64,000 nucleotides of DNA from Streptomyces sp. ISL-10 (GCF_018614575.1 NZ_JAGGOJ010000016.1:210917-274916), one strand, 5' to 3'. Shown: positions 49,258-58,019, counted from the stretch's first letter. Numbers and translations are program-made. Notes: generated from the letters alone by a model not told the origin.

Positions 49258-49282
49258 TCCCCACCGACCGGGGGTACGGGCC
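49250..49282. terminator. Bidirectional terminator between cvnD and glpK
   Basis: GGCCCGTA (49250-49257) and TACGGGCC (49275-49282) form an 8-bp stem extended inward by T-G and CCCC/GGGG pairs, with a 7-nt loop. It lies between convergent genes. Confidence 0.75.
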
Positions 49283-49326
49283 GTGCGTCCTGCGCAGCGG
49301 CCCCGCAGAGCCTGCGCCTCACCGTG

Positions 49327-50844
49327 TCAGCTCGCGGTCGGCGGCTCCTCTTCCCAGCCGAAGCTCTTCTCCACCGCCTTGCGCCAGTTGTGGTACTCGC
49401 GCTCCCGTGCCTCCGCCTCCATACGCGGTGACCACTCGACGTCGCGCCGCCAGTGCGCCTTGAGTTCGTCCAGGTCGGACCAGACGCCGGTGGCGAGCCC
49501 TGCCGCGTACGCGGCGCCCAGGCACGTCGTCTCGGACACCTTCGGCCGGATCACTGGTACGGCCAGCACGTCCGCCTGGTGCTGCATGAGCAGATTGTTG
49601 GCGGTCATCCCGCCGTCGACCTTCAGCGTGGTGATGCGCACCCCGGAGTCCTGGTACATCGCGTCGACGACCTCGCGCGTCTGCCAGCTCGTCGCTTCCA
49701 GCACGGCCCGCGCCAGATGCGCCTTGGTGACGTACCGGGTGAGCCCGGTGATCACACCGCGCGCGTCGGAACGCCAGTACGGCGCGTAGAGGCCGGAGAA
49801 GGCCGGCACGATGTACGCGCCGCCGTTGTCCTCGACGCTCGCGGCCAGTGTCTCGATCTCGCCGGCCGACCGGATGATCCCGAGCTGGTCGCGGAACCAC
49901 TGCACCAGCGCACCGGTGATCGCGATCGATCCCTCCAGGCAGTAGACGGGAGCCTCGTCGCCGATCTTGTAGCCGAGCGTGGTGATCAGCCCGCTCTTGG
50001 AGGGCACGGGCCGGTTGCCGGTGTTGAGCAGCAGGAAACTGCCGGTGCCGTACGTGTTCTTGGCTGTGCCCGTGTCGTAGCACGCCTGCCCGAAGACGGC
50101 GGCCTGCTGGTCGCCCAGCGCGGAGGCCACCGGGACGCCGGAGAGCTGGCCGACGGCCGTGCCGTACACCTCGGCGGACGACCTGATCTCCGGAAGGATC
50201 GGCTCGGGCAGGTTCATCGCGGACAGGATGGCCGGATCCCACCGCAGGGTCTCCAGGTCCATCAGCATGGTGCGCGAGGCGTTGGTGACGTCGGTGACAT
50301 GGACGCCGCCGTCGGTGCCGCCCGTGAGGTTCCAGATCAGCCAGGAGTCGATGGTGCCGAAGGCGATCTCGCCGCGCTCGGCCCGTGCGCGCAGCCCGGG
50401 CACGTTGTCCAGCAGCCAGGCGGCCTTCGGTCCGGAGAAGTAGCTGGCGAGCGGCAGGCCGGTGGTGTCGCGGAAGAGGTCCTGGCCGTCCGCGCCGCCG
50501 AGTTCACGGCAGAGCGCCGCGGTGCGGGTGTCCTGCCAGACGATGGCGTTGTGCACCGGCTTGCCGGTGGCCCGATCCCACAGGACCGTTGTCTCACGCT
50601 GGTTGGTGATGCCGAGCGCGCTCAACCGGTCCGCGCGCAGCCCGGCCTTGGCGAGGGCGCCCGCCACGACCGCCTGCACCTTGGACCAGATCTCGGTGGC
50701 GTCGTGCTCCACCCAGCCGGGCCTGGGAAAGATCTGGCGGTGCTCGCGCTGGTCGACGGCGACGATCTCGCCGTCCTGGTTGAAGACGATGCAGCGGCTG
50801 GACGTGGTGCCCTGGTCGATTGCGGCGACGAACCTGTCGGTCAT
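49327..50844 (-). CDS. glpK: Glycerol kinase
   Basis: 505 residues, full family length. FVAAIDQGTTSSRCIVF (phosphate-binding, residues 4-20), ITNQRETTVLWDRATGKPVHNAIVWQDTRT, GTIDSWLIWNLTGG, SALGDQQAAVFGQACY and LKVDGGMTANNLLMQHQADVL are all present. It phosphorylates glycerol to glycerol 3-phosphate. It lies 52 bp after glpF. No glpD or gylR-type gene is adjacent, so it is a reduced glycerol locus. Confidence 0.97.
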   Translation of the reverse strand: MTDRFVAAIDQGTTSSRCIVFNQDGEIVAVDQREHRQIFPRPGWVEHDATEIWSKVQAVVAGALAKAGLRADRLSALGITNQRETTVLWDRATGKPVHNAIVWQDTRTAALCRELGGADGQDLFRDTTGLPLASYFSGPKAAWLLDNVPGLRARAERGEIAFGTIDSWLIWNLTGGTDGGVHVTDVTNASRTMLMDLETLRWDPAILSAMNLPEPILPEIRSSAEVYGTAVGQLSGVPVASALGDQQAAVFGQACYDTGTAKNTYGTGSFLLLNTGNRPVPSKSGLITTLGYKIGDEAPVYCLEGSIAITGALVQWFRDQLGIIRSAGEIETLAASVEDNGGAYIVPAFSGLYAPYWRSDARGVITGLTRYVTKAHLARAVLEATSWQTREVVDAMYQDSGVRITTLKVDGGMTANNLLMQHQADVLAVPVIRPKVSETTCLGAAYAAGLATGVWSDLDELKAHWRRDVEWSPRMEAEAREREYHNWRKAVEKSFGWEEEPPTAS

Positions 50845-50896
50845 GACGTCCCCTTACGTCCCTTGTCGAGGCGGCCGGGAGGCCGGAGGGATGCGG

Positions 50897-51658
50897 CTAG
50901 AAGGCAGCGTTGAAGATCAGCCCCGCCAGCAGTCCGCCGACGAGGGGCCCGGCGACCGGCACCCAGGAATAACCCCAGTCGGATGTCCCCTTGTTGGGGA
51001 TCGGCAGCAGGGCGTGCACGATGCGCGGGCCGAGATCGCGGGCCGGGTTGATGGCGTATCCGGTGGGGCCGCCGAGCGAGAGGCCGATGCCGACGACCAG
51101 GAGCGAGACCAGCAGGATGGAGATGCCGGAGCCGTAGATGCCGGCGTCCTGGCCCGGTATCTGGCCCACACCGATGCCGTCGTTCTTCCCGAAGGCGAGG
51201 ATCGGCAGCACCAGGCCCACCGTGGCGATGATCTCCGTGACGACATTGGCGGCGGGCTTGCGGATCTCGGGGCCGGTGGAGAAGATCCCGAGCGTCGGCT
51301 GCGCGGTGCCGATGTCGTCGTTGGCCTGGAACTGGGCGTAGTAGACGAGATAGGCGAGTACGGCGCCGATGATCGCGCCCACCATCTGCGACACGATGTA
51401 GAGGGGCACCTTGCTCCACTCACCGGTGTCGACGGCGACGCCCACGGTCACTGCCGGGTTGAGGTGCCCGCCGGACAGGGGAGCCGCGGTGTAGGCACCC
51501 GCCAGGACACCGAAGCCCCAGCCGAAGGCGATGACGACCCAGCCGGCTGCCCTCGCCTTGGAGTGGTGCAGCGTGACGGCGGCGCAGACGCCCGCGCCGA
51601 AGAGGATGAGGATCGCTGTGCCGATGACCTCACCGAGGAATATGTCTCCGTTGCTCAT
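50897..51658 (-). CDS. glpF: Glycerol uptake facilitator (aquaglyceroporin)
   Basis: 253 residues from ATG 51658 with AAAGGAG 6 nt upstream. MIP family with six predicted spans and two NPA boxes: GGHLNPAVTVG (N67-A69) and GYAINPARDLGPR, where the Asp after NPAR marks glycerol-conducting members. The insertion FSTGPEIRKPAANVVTEI is typical. It is the first gene of glpF-glpK. A 16-bp dyad lies 60 bp upstream of the start. Confidence 0.95.
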   Translation of the reverse strand: MSNGDIFLGEVIGTAILILFGAGVCAAVTLHHSKARAAGWVVIAFGWGFGVLAGAYTAAPLSGGHLNPAVTVGVAVDTGEWSKVPLYIVSQMVGAIIGAVLAYLVYYAQFQANDDIGTAQPTLGIFSTGPEIRKPAANVVTEIIATVGLVLPILAFGKNDGIGVGQIPGQDAGIYGSGISILLVSLLVVGIGLSLGGPTGYAINPARDLGPRIVHALLPIPNKGTSDWGYSWVPVAGPLVGGLLAGLIFNAAF

Positions 51659-52056
51659 GGCTGCTCCTTTGCCCTGGCCCGGGGCCCGGCCCCGGTCCTT
51701 CGTGCAGGGTGCGTGCTCCATGGCGTGCCATGGCTGCGGACCCGGAGGCAGGGGGAGGTCCCCGGCCCGCCCGGCGTCCGTGACGAGCATGGTGAGCGTG
51801 CCGAAGTGCGGCGATGCCGATGAGGACGCAGTTTTCCCCTGCCGTGTTGGGGCGTCAAGGTCGCGGGCAGCACGCGCAGTTCAGGGTGGGTGCGCTGGAC
51901 ACGACGGGCAGGAACGTCAAGGCCGCGCCGCCCACCGGTCCCCGGCCCCCGGCTGCCGCGGCGCTCGCGCGGGGCGTGGCCGCGCCGTTCCCAGGACAGG
52001 GCACCGCCGCTTCCAGCGCACGGCGACGGAAGCCTCAGGGTGTGGTCACTGCTGCC
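51659..52056. other. 398-bp intergenic region upstream of glpF
   Basis: No gene recognised. It should hold the glpF-glpK promoter. It contains the perfect dyad at 51718-51733. The part 51850-52056 is the 3' flank of the thiolase-like gene and shows no hairpin I can support. Confidence 0.5.
51718..51733. promoter_or_regulatory. Candidate operator of glpF-glpK
   Basis: CCATGGCGTGCCATGG: arms CCATGGC and GCCATGG are perfect inverted repeats around GT. It lies 60 bp upstream of the glpF start. IclR-type regulators of glycerol genes bind short dyads, but no such regulator gene is adjacent. Confidence 0.4.
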
Positions 52057-53247
52057 TCAGCGCACGACCACAACAGCCGAACCGTGCCCGAAAAGCCCTT
52101 GGTTCGCCGTGATCCCGACGCGTGCGCCCGGCACCTGCCGTGCCCCCGCCGTGCCGCGCAGCTGCCAGGTCAGTTCGCACACCTGGGCGATCGCCTGGGC
52201 GGGTACGGCCTCGCCGAACGAGGCCAGCCCTCCGCCGGCGTTCACCGGTGTCCGGCCGCCGAGGGAGGTGCCTCCGGACCGTAGGAGTGAGGCGCCCTCA
52301 CCCTCCTTGCAGAGCCCGATGTCCTCGTACCACTGCAGTTCCAGCGCCGTGGACAGGTCGTACACCTCGGCCAGCGAGAGGTCATCCGGGCCGATCCCCG
52401 CCTCCTCGTACGCGGTCCGTGCGATGGACTCCCGGAACGAGTGCGGGGGAGGAGGCACCGCGGCCGCCGAGTCGGTCGCGATGTCCGGCAGGTCGAGCGC
52501 ATCACGCGGATAGACCGGGGTCACCGTGGAGACGGCGCGGATCCGGACGGGATCGGCCGCTCCGTGCCGCCGGGCGAAGTCCGTGCTCGACAGCACCAGC
52601 GCCGCGGCGCCGTCGGAGGTCGCGCAGATGTCCAGCAGGCGCAGCGGATCCGCTACCACCGCGGAGGCGGCCACCTCCTCGGGCGTGACGGCCCTGCGGT
52701 AGCGGGCGTACGGATTGAGTGCGCCGGCGGCGGCGTTCTTCACCTTCACCAGCGCGAAATCCTCCGGCGTGTCCCCGTGGACGGCCATGCGGCGCCGGGC
52801 GTACAGGCCGAAGTACGCGGGGTTCGTCGCCCCCAGCACCCGGAAGCGCAGCCAGTCGGGATCGTCGGGACGCTCTCCGCCCGCGGGTGCGAAGAACCCC
52901 TTGGGCGCCGACTCCGCGCCGACCACCAGCACCACGTCCGCCTGCCCGGCGAGGATCTGCGCGCGCGCCGTGGCGATCGCCTGCGCGCCCGAGGCACAGG
53001 CCGCGTAGACACTGGTGACCCGCGCGCCCTGCCAGCCGAGCGCCTGCGCGAAGGACGAGCCCGCCACATGGCCCGGATAGCCGCCGCGCAGGGTGGCCGC
53101 CCCGACCACCGACCGCACCTGCCGCCACTCCACACCGGCGTCGGCGAGGGCCTCCAGCGCCGCGACCCTCCCGTACCGGACGAAGCTCCGGCCCCACTTG
53201 CCCCACGGGTGCATCCCGGCACCGAGCACCGCCACGTCCGTGCTCAC
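52057..53247 (-). CDS. Thiolase-like protein, probable Ltp-type aldolase
   Basis: 396 residues from GTG 53247, overlapping the OB-fold gene by GTGA. The thiolase fold is clear, with the nucleophile-type Cys84 in VYAACASGAQAIATA. But the two histidines of SCP2-type thiolases are replaced: the usual VHD is EVYDLST (Y296) and the usual GHPxGA is FGEAVPA (E346). A Tyr at the first of these sites, together with a DUF35 partner, is known from Ltp2-type retro-aldolases that act on CoA-linked steroid side chains. So an aldolase or acyl-CoA lyase is more likely than a thiolase; substrate unknown. Confidence 0.8.
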   Translation of the reverse strand: MSTDVAVLGAGMHPWGKWGRSFVRYGRVAALEALADAGVEWRQVRSVVGAATLRGGYPGHVAGSSFAQALGWQGARVTSVYAACASGAQAIATARAQILAGQADVVLVVGAESAPKGFFAPAGGERPDDPDWLRFRVLGATNPAYFGLYARRRMAVHGDTPEDFALVKVKNAAAGALNPYARYRRAVTPEEVAASAVVADPLRLLDICATSDGAAALVLSSTDFARRHGAADPVRIRAVSTVTPVYPRDALDLPDIATDSAAAVPPPPHSFRESIARTAYEEAGIGPDDLSLAEVYDLSTALELQWYEDIGLCKEGEGASLLRSGGTSLGGRTPVNAGGGLASFGEAVPAQAIAQVCELTWQLRGTAGARQVPGARVGITANQGLFGHGSAVVVVR

Positions 53248-53687
53248 CACGCCTCCACGGGACGCCAGTGCCAGGTCGCCGGACCGGTGCCGTCGCCCTC
53301 GTCGAGCACACCCGGTACGACCTCGACCTCCGTTCCGACGGAGAGGTCGCCGGGGGTGACACCGGGCGCCGCCCTGCCGAGCACAACCATCCGCTCGGCC
53401 TCCAGTTCCACGGCGACCAGGGTGTACGGCCGCCACGGGACGTCCGGGTCGAAGACATAGGGTGCCGGGGGCCGGTAGCGGCAGTCGGTGTACGACCACA
53501 CCCTGCCCCGTTTGGACAGAGGCACTTCGGTCTGGTCGCCGCCCCCGCAGGCAGGATTGCGGCAGAAGGCGTCCTCGCGGGGGAAGGAGACCGACGAGCA
53601 GGCGGTGCAGCGTGTGCCCAGCAGCCGGAATTCCTCCTCGCCGCCCTCTTCGGTGAACCATCGGGCCACCACGGGTGTGCGTGTCAC
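53244..53687 (-). CDS. Zn-ribbon/OB-fold (DUF35) partner protein
   Basis: 147 residues from GTG 53687 with GGGAGGGG upstream. N-terminal rubredoxin-like zinc ribbon CTACSSVSFPREDAFCRNPACGG, then an OB-fold (GRVWSYTDCRYRPPAPYVFDPDVPWRPYTLVAVELE). Such proteins form tight complexes with thiolase-like lipid-transfer proteins and are needed for their activity. The 4-bp overlap with the thiolase-like gene supports a complex. Confidence 0.92.
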   Translation of the reverse strand: MTRTPVVARWFTEEGGEEEFRLLGTRCTACSSVSFPREDAFCRNPACGGGDQTEVPLSKRGRVWSYTDCRYRPPAPYVFDPDVPWRPYTLVAVELEAERMVVLGRAAPGVTPGDLSVGTEVEVVPGVLDEGDGTGPATWHWRPVEAW

Positions 53688-53751
53688 GAACCCCTCCCCG
53701 GCACCGCGAACTGACGGATCGTCAGAAGTCTGCCATGCCCGGCCCGGGCCG

Positions 53752-54099
53752 TCAGCGGTTCTCGGCGAGCCACTTCGCGGCGATCTCCGCGAGCTCCCCG
53801 TCCCGGCCCGCCAGCATCATCCGGATCATCTGCGCGTCACCACGCAGGGACCAGGCCGGATGCCCGAACGTGGCCGGGTTGTTCTTCTCGATGAGGAAGT
53901 GGGCCGGCCAGGCCGTCCCGTAACCGATCAGCGGGAGGGCGGCCGCATACCGCAGCCGCCCCCGCGCCATGCCGTACGCGCTGATAGCGAGCCCCGTCAG
54001 GGTGCCTGCCAGGTGCACCCACCGAGTAGCGGCCCGCGAGTGCATCGCCACGTAGTACGGCCAGAACTCCTCGTACGAATCAAACGTCTGCTGCGCCAT
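53752..54099 (-). CDS. Mpo1/YGL010w-like (DUF962) membrane protein
   Basis: 115 residues from ATG 54099; TACCGT 6 nt upstream suggests a leaderless mRNA. Sequence features are SYEEFWPYYVAMHSRAATRWVHLAGTLTGLAISAYGM, then YAAALPLIGYGTAWPAHFLIEKNNPATFGHPAWSLRGD. The histidines and the NxPxTFxHPxWSLxxD motif are typical of DUF962. Yeast Mpo1 is an iron-dependent dioxygenase of fatty-acid alpha-oxidation; the bacterial role is unproven. Confidence 0.88.
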   Translation of the reverse strand: MAQQTFDSYEEFWPYYVAMHSRAATRWVHLAGTLTGLAISAYGMARGRLRYAAALPLIGYGTAWPAHFLIEKNNPATFGHPAWSLRGDAQMIRMMLAGRDGELAEIAAKWLAENR

Positions 54100-54130
54100 G
54101 ACCGCACGGTAACGGCCAGGCGCTCCCGCG

Positions 54131-54946
54131 TCAGCCCGCCCGGTGCCCCGCGACCGAGCGCCGCGCAACGGGGAAATCGAAGTACGTGTCAGGGAACGGC
54201 TCCGGCTTGTACGTGAAGTGCCACCACTCCTCCGGCAGATTCACGAACCCCTGCGCGGCGAGCGTGTCCTTCAGCAGCCGGCGGTTGGCTCGCTGGGCCT
54301 CGGTGATCCGCGGATCGTCGGTGTGCGACAGCGTGTCGAAGCAGTCGTAACCGGTCCCCATGTCGACGGAGTTGTCCGGGAAACGCTCCGACTGGGGCGC
54401 GTAGCACGCCGTCAGCGGCTCACCCGGCACATACGACCGCGTCGGCGCGGCCGGCAGTTTCACGATCGTCAGGTCCACCGTGCTGCCACGGCTGTGTCCG
54501 GACTTCTCCGCGATGTAACCGTCCGCGAACAGCCGCGACTTGTCGACCTGCGGATAGAACTCCTCCTTCATCGCCTCGTCGTCGAGATCCTTCGCCCAGC
54601 GCACGAAGTGGTCGACCGCCCGCTGCGGCCGGTAGCAGTCGTACACCTTCAGCGAATAGCCCTGCCGCAGCAGCCGCGACTGGGCCCGGCCCAGCGCCTC
54701 GGCGGCCGGCCCGGTGAGGATGCACAGCGGCCGGCGGTATCCGTCGATGGGCTCACCGACGAAATTGTGGTCCGTCGTGTAGCGCATCTCCTGGATGATC
54801 GTCGGCGCGACCGTGCGCAGGGCCACGAACTCACGCGGCGCCTTCGGTTCGGGCGTCGCCTGCGCGGCGGGGGCGGCCGAGGTGACGGCGAGCAGCCCGG
54901 CGGCCGCCGCGGTCAGAGCACGGAAAGCAAAACCAAGTCGTGTCAT
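54131..54946 (-). CDS. Secreted D-Ala-D-Ala dipeptidase, VanX-like (M15D)
   Basis: 271 residues from ATG 54946; a GTG two codons upstream is also possible. The signal peptide (FAFRALTAAAAGLLAVTSAAPAAQA) is followed by the M15D domain: VYDCYRPQRAVDHFVRW, SGHSRGSTVDLTIV (zinc His and Asp), MGTGYDCFDTLSH and PEEWWHFTY (catalytic Glu and zinc His). It should cleave D-Ala-D-Ala dipeptides outside the cytoplasm. Secretion argues for cell-wall turnover rather than glycopeptide resistance, and no vanHA genes are adjacent. Confidence 0.93.
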   Translation of the reverse strand: MTRLGFAFRALTAAAAGLLAVTSAAPAAQATPEPKAPREFVALRTVAPTIIQEMRYTTDHNFVGEPIDGYRRPLCILTGPAAEALGRAQSRLLRQGYSLKVYDCYRPQRAVDHFVRWAKDLDDEAMKEEFYPQVDKSRLFADGYIAEKSGHSRGSTVDLTIVKLPAAPTRSYVPGEPLTACYAPQSERFPDNSVDMGTGYDCFDTLSHTDDPRITEAQRANRRLLKDTLAAQGFVNLPEEWWHFTYKPEPFPDTYFDFPVARRSVAGHRAG

Positions 54947-54972
54947 GCGCACACCGTTTATCACTTCCCGCC

Positions 54973-55000
54973 CTGACGGGAAAGAATGATCGGATACAGT
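54973..55000 (+). promoter_or_regulatory. Promoter of the Nudix gene (leaderless)
   Basis: CTGACG at 54973-54978, 16-bp spacer, TACAGT at 54995-55000, 6 nt before the GTG start codon. Spacing and distance fit a vegetative promoter giving an mRNA that begins at the start codon. Confidence 0.55.
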
Positions 55001-55006
55001 CCGCCC

Positions 55007-55516
55007 GTGTCCAAGGACTCCCACTGCGGCCATTGCGGAACGCCGTACGGTGCTCCCGCCGGCTGGCCCCGCACCTGCCCTGCCTGCGGGGAGACCGCCT
55101 ACCGCAACCCCCTGCCCGTCGCCGTCGCGCTGCTGCCCGCGTACGACGACCGGGGCACCGGACTCGTGGTCGTCACCCGCACCATCGAACCCGCCCGCGG
55201 CGGCACCGCGCTGCCCGGCGGCTTCATCGACCACGGCGAGGACTGGCGGGACGCGGTGGTACGCGAAGTCGCCGAGGAGACCGGCATCGAGGCAGGGCCG
55301 CAGGACGTGCGCCTCGCCGATGTCCTCAGCTCACCGGCCGGGCACCTGCTGCTCTTCGGACTGCTGCCGACGCGGGACGCCGGCGCGCTGCCGCCGTCCC
55401 GGCGCACCGACGAGACCGAGGGCTGGCACCTGCTGCGCGCCCCCGCCGAGCTGGCGTTCGAGCTCCACACCATCGCGGCACGCAACTGGTTCGCGGGCAC
55501 ATACGCCTCCCGCTGA
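55007..55516 (+). CDS. Nudix hydrolase with N-terminal zinc ribbon
   Basis: 169 residues from GTG 55007. An in-frame ATG at 54986 exists, but a promoter CTGACG-N16-TACAGT (54973-55000) ends 6 nt before the GTG, which points to leaderless translation from the GTG. Zinc ribbon CGHCGTP ... CPACGE, then Nudix box GGFIDHGEDWRDAVVREVAEETGIE. Close to NudC-like or ADP-ribose pyrophosphatase types; substrate not determinable. Confidence 0.88.
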   Translation: MSKDSHCGHCGTPYGAPAGWPRTCPACGETAYRNPLPVAVALLPAYDDRGTGLVVVTRTIEPARGGTALPGGFIDHGEDWRDAVVREVAEETGIEAGPQDVRLADVLSSPAGHLLLFGLLPTRDAGALPPSRRTDETEGWHLLRAPAELAFELHTIAARNWFAGTYASR

Positions 55517-55528
55517 CCAGCACCGCCG

Positions 55529-57961
55529 TCAGTCCAGCCCGCGCACGCGCACCGGCCCCTCCACCGGCACCCGCCCTTCGTCCGTGACCCGCTCCACCAC
55601 CACACGACCGTCCACCAGCCGCGTCGCGTACCGCTCGATCTCCGACAGCGCCCAGCCGTCGCCGGTGTCCCGAACCACCAGACCGCCGCCCTTGCGCCCC
55701 GGCGCGGGCGCCCACGCCTCGATCTCCACCCGGCCGTCATCGGCCCGCACCGCGAGCACCGTCCCCGCCCGCGCCAGCACCGGGATCCTGGCCAGCGGCG
55801 CCTCCACCAGCACCTGGGCGGGACCCTCGTACGCGCGGCCCGTCGCGGTGTCGTACCAGCGGCCACGGGGAAGCCGGACCGCCCGCCGGTCGGCTCCCGG
55901 CTCCAGCACGGGCGCCACCAGCAGCGAATCGCCCAGCAGGAACGCGTCCTCGCAGTCCCGCAGCACCCGGTCACCCGGGCTGCCCCACCACAGCGGCCGG
56001 GCACAGGGCGCACCGGTCAGCCGGGCGAGATGCGCGAGCCCGATCAGATACGGCCGCAGCCGATCACGTTCCCGCAGCGCCGCCCGCGCATGCGCCAACA
56101 CCTCGGGCCCGAACTCCCACGGCTCCGCCCCCTGCCGCCCGATCGGCGCCCCGGTCCGCAGCAGCGGCAGATACGCGCCCAGTTGCAGCCGGCGCAGATA
56201 CAGCTCCGCCGACAGAGGGGCCCCGGACCCACCCGCCTCCGCGCCCGAGAACGGCACCCCGCACACCCCGAGCCCCAGCACCCGCGCCAGCGTGGCACGC
56301 AACGCCGGCCAGCCCTCCGGCTCCTGCCCCGGCCACACACCGCCGTACCGCTGCACGCCGGTCCAGCCCGAGCCGGAGACGAGGAACGGCCGCTCTTCGG
56401 GACGCAGCCGGCACAGCCCCTCGTACGCGGCGCGCGCCATCGCCAGACCGTTCACGTTATGCGCCTCCTGGTGATCGCCGCCACGGCCCTCCAGCACATG
56501 CCGTGCCGAACGAGGCAGCGCCATGGCGCCGAACAGCGATGTCGCCCACGGAGCCTCGCCCTCGTGCCACATGCCCGAGAAACCCTGCTCCAGCAGCTCC
56601 TCGTACCGCTCGCCCCACCACACCCGGGTGCGCGGATCGGTGAAGTCCGGATGCACACGGTCGCCGGAAGCCGCCACGCCCCGCACCTCCCTGCCCCGCG
56701 CGTCCCGCACGAACGCCCCCGCGCGCACCCCGGTCTCGTACACCTGCTCACCCGGCCGTGCCGCTACGGTCGAACCGACCACACGGACCAGCCGCACCCC
56801 TTCCTCCCGCAGGTCCTTCGCCAGCGCGGGCAGATCGGGGAACCGCGCCTCGTCCACGCCGAACGGTCCCGCCGCATCTTCGGGGAGCGTCTCGCGGGAC
56901 CTCCGGCGCCCCGGTACGGCCGGACCCGCCGCACGTCCCCGTCCTCCGGCCGACGGCACCGGGTTCCCGCCAAGATGCACCGCCGACAACGGCAGCCCAC
57001 GCTCCCGGTACGCGGCCACCAGTTCCCGCACCGCCTGCTCGTCGTCCGATCCGCCCCCCGCGTGCTGAAGGCCGAGCGCCCACGAAGGGGGCAGCGCGGG
57101 CGCACCCGTGAGCTGCGCGAAACCGCTCAGAACACGTGCGGGAGTGCCCACCAGGACCCAGCTGCGCAGCGGCCCGCCGTCCATCCGCAGCTCGATGGTC
57201 CCGGGCCGGTCGTGCCCCGAGCCCGCACCCTCTTCGCCCTCCCGAACGGTCACCCGGCCGTCCCACGAGGTGTCGTGAAACGCCAGATGCGTCCCCGCGT
57301 CGGCCACCACCATCTGCACCGGCATCGTGATGTGTGCGGCATCCCCCTCCGGCCCCGCGCCCCGACCCGTACCTCCGTTCCACAGCCGGTACACACCCCC
57401 ACGCAGCCGAGGCCCCGGCACACGGCCGCCCAGGCCGAACATCCGCGCGTCGGCTCCCACCTCGCAGCGCTGCGACCAGCGCGCCGGGCCGCCGCCCGCG
57501 ACGGGCTCCCACCAGCGCGGCGGCAGATCACGGCGCAGCACCACACCCCCCGGGGTACGGATCTCCACCGCACCGTGCCGCGACACCTCGACGGTCACCC
57601 GCTCCGACACCACCCGCCAGCCGCCGTCCTTGTCCGGCTCCAGACCGGCCCGCGGGTCCGGCTCCGGAGGCGGACCGGCCAGCCCGTACGACGGCAGCGG
57701 CTGCGCACCGTCCCAGCCGCGGAACACCGCGCCGCCCGTCGCGACCACGACGCGCAGCTCGGAACGGGCGAACCGGACGATCCCACCGCCCGGCAGCGGC
57801 TCCGCCTCCACCACGGGCCCCGGCACCCTGGCCCGCTCCGTGCCCCGGTCGGACAGCCCCCGTGCGTCCGCACGACTACGGCGCCACGCCGAGCGCGCCG
57901 CCCGCAGCCCCTGAACCGAGCCGACATTCCGCACCGCGCGCACCAGGTCACGACCGTCCAT
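55529..57961 (-). CDS. GH31 family protein lacking the catalytic aspartates
   Basis: 810 residues from ATG 57961. The family 31 layout is intact: N-terminal beta-sandwich, (beta/alpha)8 barrel from about residue 300 (LPPSWALGLQHAGGGSDDEQAVRELVAAYRERGLPL), and C-terminal beta domains (EDAFLLGDSLLVAPVLEPGA; RGRWYDTATGRAYEG). But the nucleophile motif WxDMNEP reads WHEGEAP (E467), and the acid/base motif W-x-G-D reads VWPGQE (Q546). The usual GxDxGGF site reads GAEAGG. So it is probably a non-hydrolytic or altered enzyme. It diverges from acetoacetyl-CoA synthetase. Confidence 0.87.
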   Translation of the reverse strand: MDGRDLVRAVRNVGSVQGLRAARSAWRRSRADARGLSDRGTERARVPGPVVEAEPLPGGGIVRFARSELRVVVATGGAVFRGWDGAQPLPSYGLAGPPPEPDPRAGLEPDKDGGWRVVSERVTVEVSRHGAVEIRTPGGVVLRRDLPPRWWEPVAGGGPARWSQRCEVGADARMFGLGGRVPGPRLRGGVYRLWNGGTGRGAGPEGDAAHITMPVQMVVADAGTHLAFHDTSWDGRVTVREGEEGAGSGHDRPGTIELRMDGGPLRSWVLVGTPARVLSGFAQLTGAPALPPSWALGLQHAGGGSDDEQAVRELVAAYRERGLPLSAVHLGGNPVPSAGGRGRAAGPAVPGRRRSRETLPEDAAGPFGVDEARFPDLPALAKDLREEGVRLVRVVGSTVAARPGEQVYETGVRAGAFVRDARGREVRGVAASGDRVHPDFTDPRTRVWWGERYEELLEQGFSGMWHEGEAPWATSLFGAMALPRSARHVLEGRGGDHQEAHNVNGLAMARAAYEGLCRLRPEERPFLVSGSGWTGVQRYGGVWPGQEPEGWPALRATLARVLGLGVCGVPFSGAEAGGSGAPLSAELYLRRLQLGAYLPLLRTGAPIGRQGAEPWEFGPEVLAHARAALRERDRLRPYLIGLAHLARLTGAPCARPLWWGSPGDRVLRDCEDAFLLGDSLLVAPVLEPGADRRAVRLPRGRWYDTATGRAYEGPAQVLVEAPLARIPVLARAGTVLAVRADDGRVEIEAWAPAPGRKGGGLVVRDTGDGWALSEIERYATRLVDGRVVVERVTDEGRVPVEGPVRVRGLD

Positions 57962-58001
57962 GCGGCTCACCCTGCCATTCGGCCGACACATCCGGGGTTC
58001 T

Positions 58002-58019
58002 GTTCAACTGCCGTTCACC
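58002..58019 (+). promoter_or_regulatory. Candidate PHO box
   Basis: GTTCAAC (58002-58008) and GTTCACC (58013-58019) are spaced with an 11-bp period, matching the direct-repeat unit of the Streptomyces PhoP box (GTTCACC plus 4 nt). It lies between the GH31 gene and acetoacetyl-CoA synthetase. Confidence 0.45.
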
